DNA of 53,872 nt. It comes from Nitrospirota bacterium (GTDB lineage: Bacteria > Nitrospirota > Nitrospiria > SBBL01 > JAADHI01). The position numbers and the translations under genes are program-made. The notes under the pieces were generated by a model. It worked only from the letters and a program-made list of their open reading frames with translations. It searched no databases and was not told the DNA's origin. Below, piece by piece: positions 25,558 through 34,181 of this stretch. Location: NCBI GenBank assembly GCA_029261195.1, contig JAJDBU010000073.1:1-53872 (forward strand). Reading direction: 5' to 3'. Numbering within the stretch: position 1 is the first letter of the stretch; each line of letters starts with the position of its first letter.

Positions 25558-26988
25558 ATGCGCCGCATGTTTCCGCGAAAAAAAATCATTATTATCGGTG
25601 GTGGTATTACCGGTCTTTCGACTGCTTATTTCATTCAGGAAAAGCTGAAAGAGCAAAAGATCCCGGCAGACTGTCTCTTAATTGAAGCGGATGATCGTCT
25701 GGGTGGAAAGATCCGCTCCGTACAGACGGACGATTTCATCATCGAGGGCGGTCCTGATTCTTTCATCACACAAAAAAAATGGGGCCTGGAACTCTGCCGA
25801 CGACTGGGGCTTGAGGACCGTTTGGTTCAAACTAATCCACTGGACAAAGCGATTTTTGTTTTAACGAAAGGCAAGCTTCAGCCCTTTCCCGAAGGCTTTA
25901 ATTTAATGATTCCAAGCCGGATGATGCCCTTTCTGTTGACACCCCTCGTCTCTCCCTTGGGAAAGCTCCGCATGGGTATGGATCTTTTTATTCCGAAAAG
26001 AGATTCAAATGATGACGAAAGTATTGCCTCCTTTGTCCGCCGTCGATTGGGGAATGAGGCCGTGCGAAAATTCGCCGAGCCGATTCTCGCCGGTATTTTT
26101 GCAGGCGATGCGGAAAAGTTGAGCATTAAGGCGACCTTTCCCCAGTTTACGGCCCTTGAACAAAAGTACGGCAGTTTGATTACCGGGATGCGGGCACGAG
26201 CGCGGCAAGGGAAAAGCGCTGGAAATACAGGATCAAAGCCGACTTACTCCATGTTTGTGACCCTTCGGGACGGTCTTTCAAGCATTGTGACAGAACTCCG
26301 AAAAAGGCTGGATTCGGTTGAAATTTTGACGGGGCAGGCCGTGGAGCAGGTCAATCCGACTTCCGGAGGCTATGAGGTCTTAGTCGGTTCCGAGCGAAAG
26401 CCGGCCGACGCCCTGGTTGTGACCTGCAATACCCATACAAGCGCCGGATGGATTGAACACTGGAATCGTCCCCTTTCGACCCTACTTCGGGAAATCCCCT
26501 ATGTTTCTACAGCAACCGTGTCGGTTGGCTTCAAAAAATCTGAGGTCAAACATCCTTTAAAGGGTTTCGGTTTTGTTGTGCCGCGCGAGGAAAAGTGCGG
26601 CATCATGGCCTCGACCTGGAGTTCGACGAAGTTCGCCGGTCGTGCGTCAAAGGAGCACGTGCTGATTCGTACCTTTCTGGGAGGCGCTCACCGGGAAGAG
26701 GTGATCGGACGAAATGATGAAGATCTCATTACAATGGTGAGACAAGACCTTAAAGCAATTTTAGGGATTGATGCGAAACCGGTCGTCGTAAAAGTCTTCC
26801 GATGGATCAAGGCCAACCCGCAATACCATGTGGGTCATCTTGATCGCGTGTCTGAAATTGAAAAACACGTTCAAAAACACTCCGGCTTCTTTTTAACCGG
26901 GGCAGCCTATCGAGGGGTCGGCATCCCGGACTGCATCGAACAAGGGCAGGCCACTGCCTCCAAGGTCATTGCTTCTATCACGGATTAA
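25558..26988 (+). CDS. hemG: Protoporphyrinogen oxidase (oxygen-dependent, HemG/HemY type)
   Basis: 476 residues from the ATG at 25558. Extension to 25456 would overlap the previous gene and adds nothing conserved. The FAD-binding motif IIIIGGGITGLSTAYFI opens the protein, followed by LIEADDRLGGKIRSVQTDDF and EGGPDSFITQKKWGLELC, the typical PPO N-terminal signature. The C-terminal FAD segment is FLTGAAYRGVGIPDCIEQG. It oxidises protoporphyrinogen IX to protoporphyrin IX with oxygen in haem synthesis and is membrane-associated. No other haem gene is adjacent. The weak ribosome binding site and 44-base gap suggest co-transcription with the DUF4105 gene. Confidence 0.92.
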   Translation: MRRMFPRKKIIIIGGGITGLSTAYFIQEKLKEQKIPADCLLIEADDRLGGKIRSVQTDDFIIEGGPDSFITQKKWGLELCRRLGLEDRLVQTNPLDKAIFVLTKGKLQPFPEGFNLMIPSRMMPFLLTPLVSPLGKLRMGMDLFIPKRDSNDDESIASFVRRRLGNEAVRKFAEPILAGIFAGDAEKLSIKATFPQFTALEQKYGSLITGMRARARQGKSAGNTGSKPTYSMFVTLRDGLSSIVTELRKRLDSVEILTGQAVEQVNPTSGGYEVLVGSERKPADALVVTCNTHTSAGWIEHWNRPLSTLLREIPYVSTATVSVGFKKSEVKHPLKGFGFVVPREEKCGIMASTWSSTKFAGRASKEHVLIRTFLGGAHREEVIGRNDEDLITMVRQDLKAILGIDAKPVVVKVFRWIKANPQYHVGHLDRVSEIEKHVQKHSGFFLTGAAYRGVGIPDCIEQGQATASKVIASITD

Positions 26989-27090
26989 GCCACGTCTGAA
27001 CACTTTCTCCAAGTGTATAAGTCATTGATTTTTTTGACCACTCTGCCTTACAACACGTTTTGAGATTCAAGCGGGAAGGTTCTCTCCGTG

Positions 27091-27112
27091 AAGGAGGGAA
27101 TCCTCCTTTCTT
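27091..27112 (+). terminator. Terminator-like hairpin after hemG
   Basis: AAGGAGG (27091-27097), loop GAAT, CCTCCTT (27102-27108), followed by a pyrimidine-rich TCTTCTTC tract. It lies about 100 bases behind the hemG stop. The T run is imperfect. Confidence 0.5.
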
Positions 27113-27130
27113 CTTCAGCGACTCCGAAAT

Positions 27131-27152
27131 AAATAGGCCTAAAGGCCTATTT
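27131..27152. terminator. Perfect 10-base-pair palindrome, possible second terminator
   Basis: AAATAGGCCT and AGGCCTATTT are perfect complements around an AA loop, and the flanking A and T make it readable as a hairpin on both strands. A smaller AAAAGA/TCTTTT hairpin and seven T follow at 27162-27180. It separates the hemG transcript from the nuo operon. Confidence 0.45.
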
Positions 27153-27234
27153 GCCATTCTAAAAAGATAGGTCTTTTTTTCCATTGAACATCCATTTACC
27201 GGAAAGATAAGATGTCCCTTGATTATTTTAATAT

Positions 27235-27242
27235 GCTATAGT
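27235..27242 (+). promoter_or_regulatory. Candidate extended -10 promoter of the nuo operon
   Basis: The bases TGCTATAG at 27234-27241, continuing with T at 27242, form an extended -10 element (TGN plus TATAGT) 26 bases before the nuoA ATG. I do not see a good -35 hexamer at 17 bases. It lies just after the two hairpins, the expected place for the operon promoter. Confidence 0.4.
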
Positions 27243-27267
27243 CCACCAAAATTGGCTTGTATTTGTG

Positions 27268-27639
27268 ATGATCGGTAATAGCCCTCCAATCAATTACATC
27301 CCTATCTTCATCTTTATTGCTGTTTCGCTTGCATTCGGTATCGGCACTCTCGTCCTCAGTTATTTCGTTCAGGTTAGGGTCAACGATCCGGAGAAATTAT
27401 CGACCTATGAATGCGGTAGCGAGCCAATCTCCGATGCCAGAAACCCTTTCCCCGCCCGGTATTATATTATTGCCATGCTTTTTGTGATCTTTGATGTAGA
27501 GGTGGCCTTTTTGTACCCCTGGGCCGTTGTTTTTAATAAAATCGGTCTCTTCGGCTTAATTGAGATGATTATCTTTATCGCGCTCTTTCTGGTGGCCTAT
27601 GTTTACGCCTGGAAAAAAGGAGGACTCGAATGGGATTGA
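27268..27639 (+). CDS. nuoA: NADH-quinone oxidoreductase subunit A
   Basis: About 123 residues; the ATG at 27268 is preferred over a GTG directly before it. The protein has three membrane helices, starting [20 protein letters not shown]. The signature between helix 1 and 2 is present ([35 protein letters not shown]), including the [11 protein letters not shown] segment with its conserved acidic residues. NuoA packs next to the quinone site at the arm junction of complex I. The end overlaps nuoB by 10 bases, with GGAGG for nuoB inside nuoA. Confidence 0.95.
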   Translation: MIGNSPPINYIPIFIFIAVSLAFGIGTLVLSYFVQVRVNDPEKLSTYECGSEPISDARNPFPARYYIIAMLFVIFDVEVAFLYPWAVVFNKIGLFGLIEMIIFIALFLVAYVYAWKKGGLEWD

Positions 27640-28145
27640 CGGGAAAATTTGAGGCCAATTATGTGACCCTCAAGCTGGATCAAGCCGTCAACTGGGCCAG
27701 AAAAGGTTCGCTTTGGCCGATGGTTTTCGGCCTGGCCTGTTGTGCCATTGAGATGATCGCTGCTGTGGCCTCCCGCTATGATATGGACCGTTTCGGTGCG
27801 GGTATCTTTCGCGGTTCGCCCCGCCAGTCCGACCTGCTAATCGTTTCCGGTACGGTCTGTCGCCGAATGGCCCCTGTGATTCGCAAGGTCTATGACCAGA
27901 TGCCGGAGCCACGCTATGTCATAGCCATGGGCTCCTGTGCAACTTCCGGAAATTTTTATGACACCTACAGTGTTGTCCAAGGGGTAGACCGTTTTGTTCC
28001 GGTGGATATATATGTACCCGGTTGCCCTCCAACCCCGGAAGCGCTTTTGGAAGGGCTGATGCAACTTCAGAAGCAGATCATGAAAAAGAAGGTCTTCGTC
28101 AAAAGAGATGAAATTACTGAATCTACCCTAAAGGACTCAGCCTAA
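27630..28145 (+). CDS. nuoB: NADH-quinone oxidoreductase subunit B
   Basis: 171 residues. The N2 4Fe-4S ligands are present as the tandem Cys37-Cys38 in [14 protein letters not shown], Cys103 in [13 protein letters not shown], and Cys132 in [13 protein letters not shown]. The [15 protein letters not shown] and [15 protein letters not shown] segments are conserved. This subunit carries the last cluster before quinone. It is encoded with nuoC directly behind it (no gap). The C-terminal 20 residues ([19 protein letters not shown]) are a variable tail. Confidence 0.96.
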   Translation: MGLTGKFEANYVTLKLDQAVNWARKGSLWPMVFGLACCAIEMIAAVASRYDMDRFGAGIFRGSPRQSDLLIVSGTVCRRMAPVIRKVYDQMPEPRYVIAMGSCATSGNFYDTYSVVQGVDRFVPVDIYVPGCPPTPEALLEGLMQLQKQIMKKKVFVKRDEITESTLKDSA

Positions 28146-28673
28146 ATGAAGCCCTTTAGAATTCCAGAAGGCATGGAAAACGGCGAGAACCATGTGCTTG
28201 CACAAAAAATATGCAGATGTTTTCCGGAGGCCTATCTCGGCGCAACGCTTTTTCGGGGAGATTTGTCCGTTCATATTCAACGGGAAGAAATTGTCTCCAT
28301 TTGTCGTCTGCTTCGAGATGATGCCGATCTTGACTTCGACTACCCCGTCCATATTACATCGGTAGACTACATGGGGGAGGCAGAGCGTTTTGAGGTGGTT
28401 TATGAATTTTTTTCGATTCGGGAAAAGCGCCAAATTCGCCTGAAAACCCGTGTGCCCGAAGATGACTGCTGTATTGATTCGGTGACCGGAATCTGGCAGG
28501 GTGCGAACTACCTGGAGCGAGAAGTCTACGACATGATGGGGATTCGTTTTACGAATCATCCGGACCTGCAGCGTATCCTTCTGCCGGACGACTATGATGA
28601 GGGTTATCCTTTACGGAAAAACTTCCCCATGCAAGGCCGGGGCTGGCGAGATAGTTTTGATTTCCCTCATTAA
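28146..28673 (+). CDS. nuoC: NADH-quinone oxidoreductase subunit C
   Basis: 175 residues, a stand-alone NuoC not fused to NuoD. Conserved parts are FPVHITSVDYMGEAERFEVV (read DYPVHITSVDYMGEAE), LKTRVPEDDCCIDSVTGIW, AN-YLEREVYDMMGIRFTNH, and LQRILLPDDYDEGYPLRKNF. It belongs to the peripheral arm that binds the 49-kDa-type subunit. The start follows the nuoB stop with no intervening bases, and no separate ribosome binding site is obvious, which points to coupling. A palindromic repeat separates it from nuoD. Confidence 0.95.
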   Translation: MKPFRIPEGMENGENHVLAQKICRCFPEAYLGATLFRGDLSVHIQREEIVSICRLLRDDADLDFDYPVHITSVDYMGEAERFEVVYEFFSIREKRQIRLKTRVPEDDCCIDSVTGIWQGANYLEREVYDMMGIRFTNHPDLQRILLPDDYDEGYPLRKNFPMQGRGWRDSFDFPH

Positions 28674-28683
28674 TTAAGGATTT

Positions 28684-28738
28684 GTCATCTTGACTAAAGG
28701 GAGAGATCTTAAGATTTCTCCCTTACGGTCGAAATGAC
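28684..28738. repeat. REP/MITE-like palindrome between nuoC and nuoD
   Basis: The core stem AAGGGAGAGATCTT / AAGATTTCTCCCTT (28697-28710 with 28711-28724) has 14 paired bases with one G-T pair and no loop to speak of. Outer arms GTCAT (28684-28688) and ATGAC (28734-28738) also pair. The form 'GTCATTTCGACCG-AAGGGAGAAATCTT' is one I know as a short dispersed repeat in several phyla. Within the operon it could act as an mRNA stability or processing hairpin. Confidence 0.7.
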
Positions 28739-28755
28739 ATTTTAAAAATGAAGAC

Positions 28756-29982
28756 ATGGCAGTAGAAGTCACACCTGAAGAAAAACCGAAAGAGGAAAAC
28801 AGCCTCCCGCTTTTGCGGAAGGAAGAGCTCCTGCTCAACCTCGGCCCTCAGCATCCCTCGACCCACGGTGTCTTAAAAGTGATTGTGACTCTGGAAGGCG
28901 AAAAGGTGGTCAAGTCGGAGCCGGTACTGGGTTTCCTGCATCGCGGTGTTGAAAAACTCGCTGAATCCGTCACTTACAACCAGTTTATCCCCCATACCGA
29001 CCGTCTCGACTATGTCTGCGCGATGTATAACAACTTCGCCTATGTACGTGCGGTTGAAAAGCTGCTCGATATTACAGTGCCCTGGCGTACTGAATATCTC
29101 AGAACAATTGTTGCCGAGGTGCAGCGTATTATCGGCCATCTCTTCTGGCTGGGCACACAGGCTTTGGACATCGGGGCGATGACCGTTTTCTTTTTTACCT
29201 TCCGAGATCGGGAAGACCTGCTTGACCTTTTTACCGAACTCTGCGGCGCACGTTTGACGACCTCCTGGTACCGTGTCGGCGGGGTGGAGCGGGATTTTAC
29301 TCAAAAGTTCGTTGATGATCTCTCTAAATTTCTCGTTACTTTTGATGAAAAAATCGATGAATACGACACACTCCTGATCAACAACCGAATCTGGCTGGCC
29401 CGGACCAAGAACATTGCCGTGATCTCCGGTGAAGATGCCGTAGCCTTCGGCTTGTCCGGCCCGACCCTACGCGGCTCAGGCGTGGATTATGATCTGCGCA
29501 AGGTTTCACCCTACGGGGCTTATGACCATGTAGAATGGACGGTGCCGCTGGGCACAAAGGGTGACACCTACGACCGCTACTGGATTCGCATGGAAGAAAT
29601 GAAGGAAAGCGCCAAGATTATCAAGCAGTGCCTTGCTCAACTTCCATCGGGCCCCTTCAAGGCCGATATCCCTCAGGTCGTCGCCCCGCCGAAAGAGCAG
29701 GTCTTTACCGATATGGATAGTATGATCTACCAGTTCAAGCTGTATACCCAGGGATTCAAAGCGCCGAAAGGCGATATCTACTGCGGCACGGAGGCTCACA
29801 AGGGAGAACTCGGTTTTTACATTGTGAGTCAGGGAGAGGGTAAGCCTTATCGTTTGAAGATTCGCGCCCCCTCTTTTGTACACATGGGAGCCTTTGATTT
29901 TATGGCCAAGGGCTATATGATTGCCGACATCATCACGATTTTCGGGACTTACGATATCGTGATGGGAGAGTGTGACCGTTGA
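28756..29982 (+). CDS. nuoD: NADH-quinone oxidoreductase subunit D
   Basis: 408 residues, a separate NuoD. The start MAVEVTPEEKPKEENSLPLL leads into LLNLGPQHPSTHGVLKVIVT with the quinone-site His and Thr. DYVCAMYNNFAYVRAVEKLL, WLGTQALDIGAMTVFFFTFR and RAPSFVHMGAFDFMAKGYMI follow, with IFGTYDIVMGECDR at the end. It forms the quinone-binding cavity with NuoB. It lacks the Cys ligands of the nickel site found in the hydrogenase relatives, as complex I members do. nuoG follows 16 bases later, without nuoE or nuoF between. Confidence 0.96.
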   Translation: MAVEVTPEEKPKEENSLPLLRKEELLLNLGPQHPSTHGVLKVIVTLEGEKVVKSEPVLGFLHRGVEKLAESVTYNQFIPHTDRLDYVCAMYNNFAYVRAVEKLLDITVPWRTEYLRTIVAEVQRIIGHLFWLGTQALDIGAMTVFFFTFRDREDLLDLFTELCGARLTTSWYRVGGVERDFTQKFVDDLSKFLVTFDEKIDEYDTLLINNRIWLARTKNIAVISGEDAVAFGLSGPTLRGSGVDYDLRKVSPYGAYDHVEWTVPLGTKGDTYDRYWIRMEEMKESAKIIKQCLAQLPSGPFKADIPQVVAPPKEQVFTDMDSMIYQFKLYTQGFKAPKGDIYCGTEAHKGELGFYIVSQGEGKPYRLKIRAPSFVHMGAFDFMAKGYMIADIITIFGTYDIVMGECDR

Positions 29983-29998
29983 GATTTAAGAGAATAGT

Positions 29999-32767
29999 AT
30001 GAGTACAGTGGGTAAAAGCGTTCCGGTAGCGGAAGGTGAAGAACTTAAGATGGCAACATTGACCATCGACGGTCAGGAAGTGGTCGTCGAAGAGGGCTCT
30101 TCCCTTTTTAATGCGGTCAAAAGCATCGGCGTGAAATTGCCGGCCATGTGTTACCACTACTCCTTTTCACCCTTTGGCTCCTGTGGTATTTGTCTTGTCG
30201 AGGTTGAGGGGAAGAAAAATAATGTCCGGGCCTGTACGGCGAAATCGCTTGATGGCATGGTGGTCCATACCGACACCGAAGAAATGACCGATGCCCGAAA
30301 AAAGGCCGTCGAAAAACATCTGCTGACTCACCCGCTCGACTGTCCCGTTTGTGATGCCGACGGCCAATGCGAGTTGCAGGACATGACCTATGATCTTGGC
30401 GTCTATGACATCAAAAAAGGGAAGGCTCGGAAGGATATTCCCGAAGATAATCGAAGCCTCGTCCTCGGTTTTAATATGGAACGCTGTATCCGATGCGGCC
30501 TCTGTATCAATGTTTGCAAAGAGGTTCAACTGGTTGACGCGCTATGTTTCTACAAGGAAAATAAAAACACCCTGGTCGGCGCGCATGGTGGCGGCACGCT
30601 CTTCTGTGAATTCTGCGGTGACTGCCTCACCGTTTGCCCTGTCGGCGCAATCGTCAACAAGTTCTCAAAATACAGTTACAAACCCTGGCAGACGAAAAAG
30701 ACCCGAACAACCTGCAACTACTGCTCCGACGGTTGCCAGCTGACGCTCGAAACCAAGGACCAGACGATTGTTCAGGTTGCAAGCGATCTTTCCTGGGAGA
30801 CGAAGTTTGGACTGGATGTCGGTCCCGGAGACGGGCATGGCGGCATTTGTGTGCGTGGACGCTTCGGTTATCGATATGTCGAAAGCAAGAAACGTTTGAG
30901 CCATGCCCTCATGAAAGTGGACGGACAGTTGACGGAGGTGCCCTGGTATAAGGCGCTTGTTTTGATGGCGAAGCAACTGAATGACATCAAAAAGAACTAC
31001 GGCGGCAAGGCCATTGCGGGTTTAATCGGGGGACGCTGCACCAATGAAGCGGTTTTTCTTTTTCAGCGACTGATGCGCTCCATCCTGGATTCAAACAACA
31101 TCGATACCTCTGCGCGTTACGGTCACATGAATTCCGTTCTGGCGATGCAGCAGGCTTTGGGGGTCGGAAGATCAACGACAAGCTATGAGCAAATTGCCCT
31201 CTCCGACGTCATTTTGCTTGTGGGTTCCAACATTACGGAAACCAATCCGATTGCAGCGCTTCGTTTGAAAAAAGCGAAAACAGATTTTAACGCAAAAATT
31301 ATTGTGGCAGAACGCTGGAAAACGAAGATGATGGCCCTGGCGACCCATCCACTTCAATTGGCTTGCGATTCAGAAGCCATCTTTTTACAAGGTCTAGTCA
31401 AAGCGATCATCACCACAAAGTGCGCCTACAAGCCTTTTGTTGAAAAATACCTTGAAGCCTACAAGGCGATTGAGTCGGCTGTTTCCGATCTTTCCGAAGA
31501 GGACATTTCCGAAGGCTGTGGCCTACCCTGGGAAAAAATTGTGGAGGCAGCAGAGTCACTGGCACAGTCAAAACGAGGTACGCTGATCTGGGGTGAAGGT
31601 GTCGTCTCACAGCAAGGCGGATATGAAAATGTGCAACGCCTGATCGACCTGGCCTTTCTGAGCGGACTGTATGAAAAGGAGGGGGCCGGACTACAACCTA
31701 TCTGTGAAGAAGCCAACGAACAAGGCGCGGTGGATATGGGCGCGGTGCCGGAATTTCTGCCCGGGCAGATCTCCTATCAAAATGAGGCCGAGCGTCAGCG
31801 CTTTGCCTCGGCATGGCATAGCACTCTGCCAACACCGGAAGAGCATCAATCAGGACTAAGCCTTCCAGAAATGATAGAAGCGGCACATCGCGGAGAAATC
31901 AAGGCCCTTTACATCGTGGGGGAAAATCCCGTCGGGAGTCTTCCCGCTTCTTTTAAAGTGAAAGAAGCCTTTGAGAAAATCGACCTCATCATTTGCCAGG
32001 ACCCTTTTCTGACGGAAAGTGGGGTGCTGTCCGATTTTGTCTTGCCGGCGGCGACCTTCGCCGAAAATGAGGGCAGCATGACCAATATGGCCGGGGTCGT
32101 TCATCGTGTTTCTGAAGCCATTGAACCTAAAGTGGAAGCTAAGCCGGACTGGAAGGTCTTTTCGGACCTCTCACGTGCCCTGGGCCATTCACTCCAATTT
32201 CGTTCTTCTGAAGAGATTTATCAGGAAATTAACAAGATCGTGCCCGGTTATTTTCGTCAGAAACTACCCAGCGTCCAATATGACAGCTATCTCAAAAAGG
32301 ATTTTGTTGCTGAACTTCCTGCGCGATACAGGGCGCTTTCGGCAAAAAAAACAGGTGATTATGCATTGCGGCTGGAGCAGGGACTTTACCACTCCGGCAA
32401 ACTTTCAACCCATGATGAAGGCTTAATGGCAATTGATGACAAGGCGCTCTTGTCGATTGGAGAAGCAGATGCAGAAGTTCTTGCCATCAGTTCCGGCGGG
32501 CAACTCAGGCTCAAAACAGATTTGGGCGACTTGGATGTTGCAGTTGAAGTGAAGGCTGAACTTCCCTCAGGGGTGGTTTCCTTCCCGATCCATTTTAATC
32601 ATCCGGCAGTCAAAGACCTATTGGAGGTCACGACCGACAAGATGAGTCGAGTCGTTTACACGAGGCAAGGGGACGTGTCCCTTGAGCTTGATCCGGCTCA
32701 GGCGCTGAAAGTCCTTCCGCATGAGACCCACGGCGGAGAAAAAAAATTGGACATAGAACAAAATTGA
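29999..32767 (+). CDS. nuoG: NADH-quinone oxidoreductase subunit G (iron-sulfur, molybdopterin-oxidoreductase-like)
   Basis: 922 residues from the ATG at 29999; a second start at codon 18 is possible. Cluster ligands can be read in order: 2Fe-2S (Cys51, 62, 65, 79), the His/Cys 4Fe-4S motif (THPLDCPVCDADGQC, Cys115, 118, 124), two ferredoxin clusters (Cys163-173 and Cys203-213), and an extra 4Fe-4S motif starting Cys239-x2-Cys242-x3-Cys246. A molybdopterin-type domain (about 240-760) and an extension follow. NuoG normally receives electrons from NuoE/F, neither of which is encoded in this operon, so the electron donor is open. Confidence 0.95.
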   Translation: MSTVGKSVPVAEGEELKMATLTIDGQEVVVEEGSSLFNAVKSIGVKLPAMCYHYSFSPFGSCGICLVEVEGKKNNVRACTAKSLDGMVVHTDTEEMTDARKKAVEKHLLTHPLDCPVCDADGQCELQDMTYDLGVYDIKKGKARKDIPEDNRSLVLGFNMERCIRCGLCINVCKEVQLVDALCFYKENKNTLVGAHGGGTLFCEFCGDCLTVCPVGAIVNKFSKYSYKPWQTKKTRTTCNYCSDGCQLTLETKDQTIVQVASDLSWETKFGLDVGPGDGHGGICVRGRFGYRYVESKKRLSHALMKVDGQLTEVPWYKALVLMAKQLNDIKKNYGGKAIAGLIGGRCTNEAVFLFQRLMRSILDSNNIDTSARYGHMNSVLAMQQALGVGRSTTSYEQIALSDVILLVGSNITETNPIAALRLKKAKTDFNAKIIVAERWKTKMMALATHPLQLACDSEAIFLQGLVKAIITTKCAYKPFVEKYLEAYKAIESAVSDLSEEDISEGCGLPWEKIVEAAESLAQSKRGTLIWGEGVVSQQGGYENVQRLIDLAFLSGLYEKEGAGLQPICEEANEQGAVDMGAVPEFLPGQISYQNEAERQRFASAWHSTLPTPEEHQSGLSLPEMIEAAHRGEIKALYIVGENPVGSLPASFKVKEAFEKIDLIICQDPFLTESGVLSDFVLPAATFAENEGSMTNMAGVVHRVSEAIEPKVEAKPDWKVFSDLSRALGHSLQFRSSEEIYQEINKIVPGYFRQKLPSVQYDSYLKKDFVAELPARYRALSAKKTGDYALRLEQGLYHSGKLSTHDEGLMAIDDKALLSIGEADAEVLAISSGGQLRLKTDLGDLDVAVEVKAELPSGVVSFPIHFNHPAVKDLLEVTTDKMSRVVYTRQGDVSLELDPAQALKVLPHETHGGEKKLDIEQN

Positions 32768-33339
32768 AAAAATTTTTCCATAATGTCTTTTTTAGAGAAA
32801 TTCTCAAAGGTTTAAAACTGACCTTCAGTCATTACTTTGTGAAAGACATCACGCTACAATATCCGCATGAAAAAACCTCGCTGCCGGATACCTTTCGCGG
32901 GGCGCTCTGCTTGCTGCGTTATGACGAAAACGAGACGGAACGATGCGTGGGCTGTGATCTCTGTGAGGCTGCCTGCCCCTCCGGCTGCATTTCTGTGGTC
33001 AGTGCTGAGAAATTGGAAAGTGGGGATGTGGTGCGCTATGCCACGGACTTCGACATTGATATTACAAAATGTGTCTTCTGCGGCTTCTGTGTCGAGGCCT
33101 GTCCAGTGAATGCCCTGGCAATGACGAAAAGCTATGAGTATTCAACAAACAATAAACGGAGCCTGATTTTCGACAAAGCGAAGCTCTACGAAATTGGAGA
33201 CCATCGCCATGTCGAAGCCAAGGGCTACCTTGTGGCTCACGACCAAGAGGGCGAAGAAGAGACTGTCAGCGAATACCGCTACCGTTTCCCCTATTATCAG
33301 AAACAGGAACCGGTGCCAGAACCGGAAAAATCGACTTAA
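32764..33339 (+). CDS. nuoI: NADH-quinone oxidoreductase subunit I
   Basis: 191 residues from a TTG start overlapping the nuoG stop. Two ferredoxin-type 4Fe-4S motifs are complete: Cys61-x2-Cys64-x2-Cys67-x3-Cys71 (CVGCDLCEAACP) and Cys103-x2-Cys106-x2-Cys109-x3-Cys113 (CVFCGFCVEACP). The amphipathic start with FREILKGLKLTFSHYFVKD lies on the membrane. It carries clusters N6a and N6b between NuoG and NuoB. In most operons nuoH stands between nuoG and nuoI. Here the two genes overlap, so nuoH has been lost from this place. Confidence 0.95.
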   Translation: MKKFFHNVFFREILKGLKLTFSHYFVKDITLQYPHEKTSLPDTFRGALCLLRYDENETERCVGCDLCEAACPSGCISVVSAEKLESGDVVRYATDFDIDITKCVFCGFCVEACPVNALAMTKSYEYSTNNKRSLIFDKAKLYEIGDHRHVEAKGYLVAHDQEGEEETVSEYRYRFPYYQKQEPVPEPEKST

Positions 33340-33870
33340 ATGCTAACCGCTTTCTTTTTTTATTTCGCTTTCGCCACTGTCGTTTCTTCGATTTTTACAA
33401 TCGGTTTCCGAAGTCCTGTCTATTGCACCCTCGCCTTGCTCTCGACCTTTCTGCATGTTGCGGGTTTGTTTGTCCTGCTCCATGCCGAGTTTATCGCCGC
33501 CATTCAAATTATTGTGTATGTCGGTGCGGTCTTAGTGCTCTACCTTTTTATTTTGATGCTTTTGGATCTCAAAAGTAATGAATCTTTCATGCACAAGCAG
33601 GTCTGGTGGGCCGTCTTTTTCGGGATTGTGATTATTGTCGAAATTTTGATCGGACTTTTTAAATCTCCGATTATGGGAAAGATGCCGGTTCCCGTTTCAG
33701 CCGAAGAAGCCATTGGAAATACTCAGGCCATCGGTCTTGCCTTGTTTAATAAGTACCTACTGCCTTTTGAAGTCGTCGGCCTGATCTTGCTGGGCGCTGT
33801 AATCGGCGCAATGGTACTGGCGAAGAAAGTTCCGCTGAAGCAAAAAGCGGTGAGCGCCAAAGTTGAATAA
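33340..33870 (+). CDS. nuoJ: NADH-quinone oxidoreductase subunit J
   Basis: 176 residues with five membrane helices. The signature LHAEFIAAIQIIVYVGAVLVL followed by YLFILMLLDL is the conserved third helix with its pi-bulge. It begins directly after the nuoI stop with no visible ribosome binding site, so coupling is likely. The loop before the last helix (GKMPVPVSAEEAIGNTQAIG) is typical. The next intact gene is nuoK, but a decayed toxin gene occupies the 311 bases between them. Confidence 0.94.
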   Translation: MLTAFFFYFAFATVVSSIFTIGFRSPVYCTLALLSTFLHVAGLFVLLHAEFIAAIQIIVYVGAVLVLYLFILMLLDLKSNESFMHKQVWWAVFFGIVIIVEILIGLFKSPIMGKMPVPVSAEEAIGNTQAIGLALFNKYLLPFEVVGLILLGAVIGAMVLAKKVPLKQKAVSAKVE

Positions 33871-33900
33871 TTTTGAACTCCAAAAAATAAGGATCCCGTC

Positions 33901-34181
33901 ATGGCGATATTGAAAGAAAAAATGGCTGAAGGATATACATGGATACATCTATCATGATCACCCGAATGCAGCCAAACCAGGTCGTCTCGGGTATTTTTGA
34001 GCAAGCACAATTGATCAGGCAATACCCTAAGATTGGTTACAGGTATGCCTCTAAAGAAGCGGAAGAAATAAGGATTTTGCTGTATGGGCATTACCGTATT
34101 GCATACCTTATCCGAAATAAAGAACAGATTGATATTTTAGGTGTTTTTCATGGTGCATTGGACATTGACAGGTATCTCTAG
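33901..34181 (+). pseudogene. Decayed ParE/RelE-family toxin gene inside the nuo operon
   Basis: From the ATG at 33901 (AAGGA upstream) the reading is MAILKEK. After one extra A in the run at 33917-33922 it continues as WLKDIHGYIYHDHPNAAK. After one extra C at 33977-33978 it runs in a third frame as QVVSGIFEQAQLIRQYPKIG, then EIRILLYGHYRIAYLIRNK and IDILGVFHGALDIDRYL. Joined, this is a full ParE-like toxin (YIxxDxPxAA, IFEQAxLIRQxPxxG, YRIAYxIxxxxIxIxxVxHGA). Two single-base insertions break it. No ParD-like antitoxin is present. Its stop codon TAG directly precedes the ATG of nuoK. Confidence 0.75.

Noticed and set aside
26978-27184. 68-codon minus-strand frame between hemG and nuoA
   Set aside because: It covers the two hairpins, has no ribosome binding site or family pattern, and is best seen as intergenic.
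29983-29998. Room for nuoE/nuoF between nuoD and nuoG
   Set aside because: Only 16 bases separate the genes, so the missing subunits are not overlooked short frames.
32764-32767. Room for nuoH between nuoG and nuoI
   Set aside because: The two genes overlap by four bases, and no NuoH-like membrane protein is found anywhere in the window.
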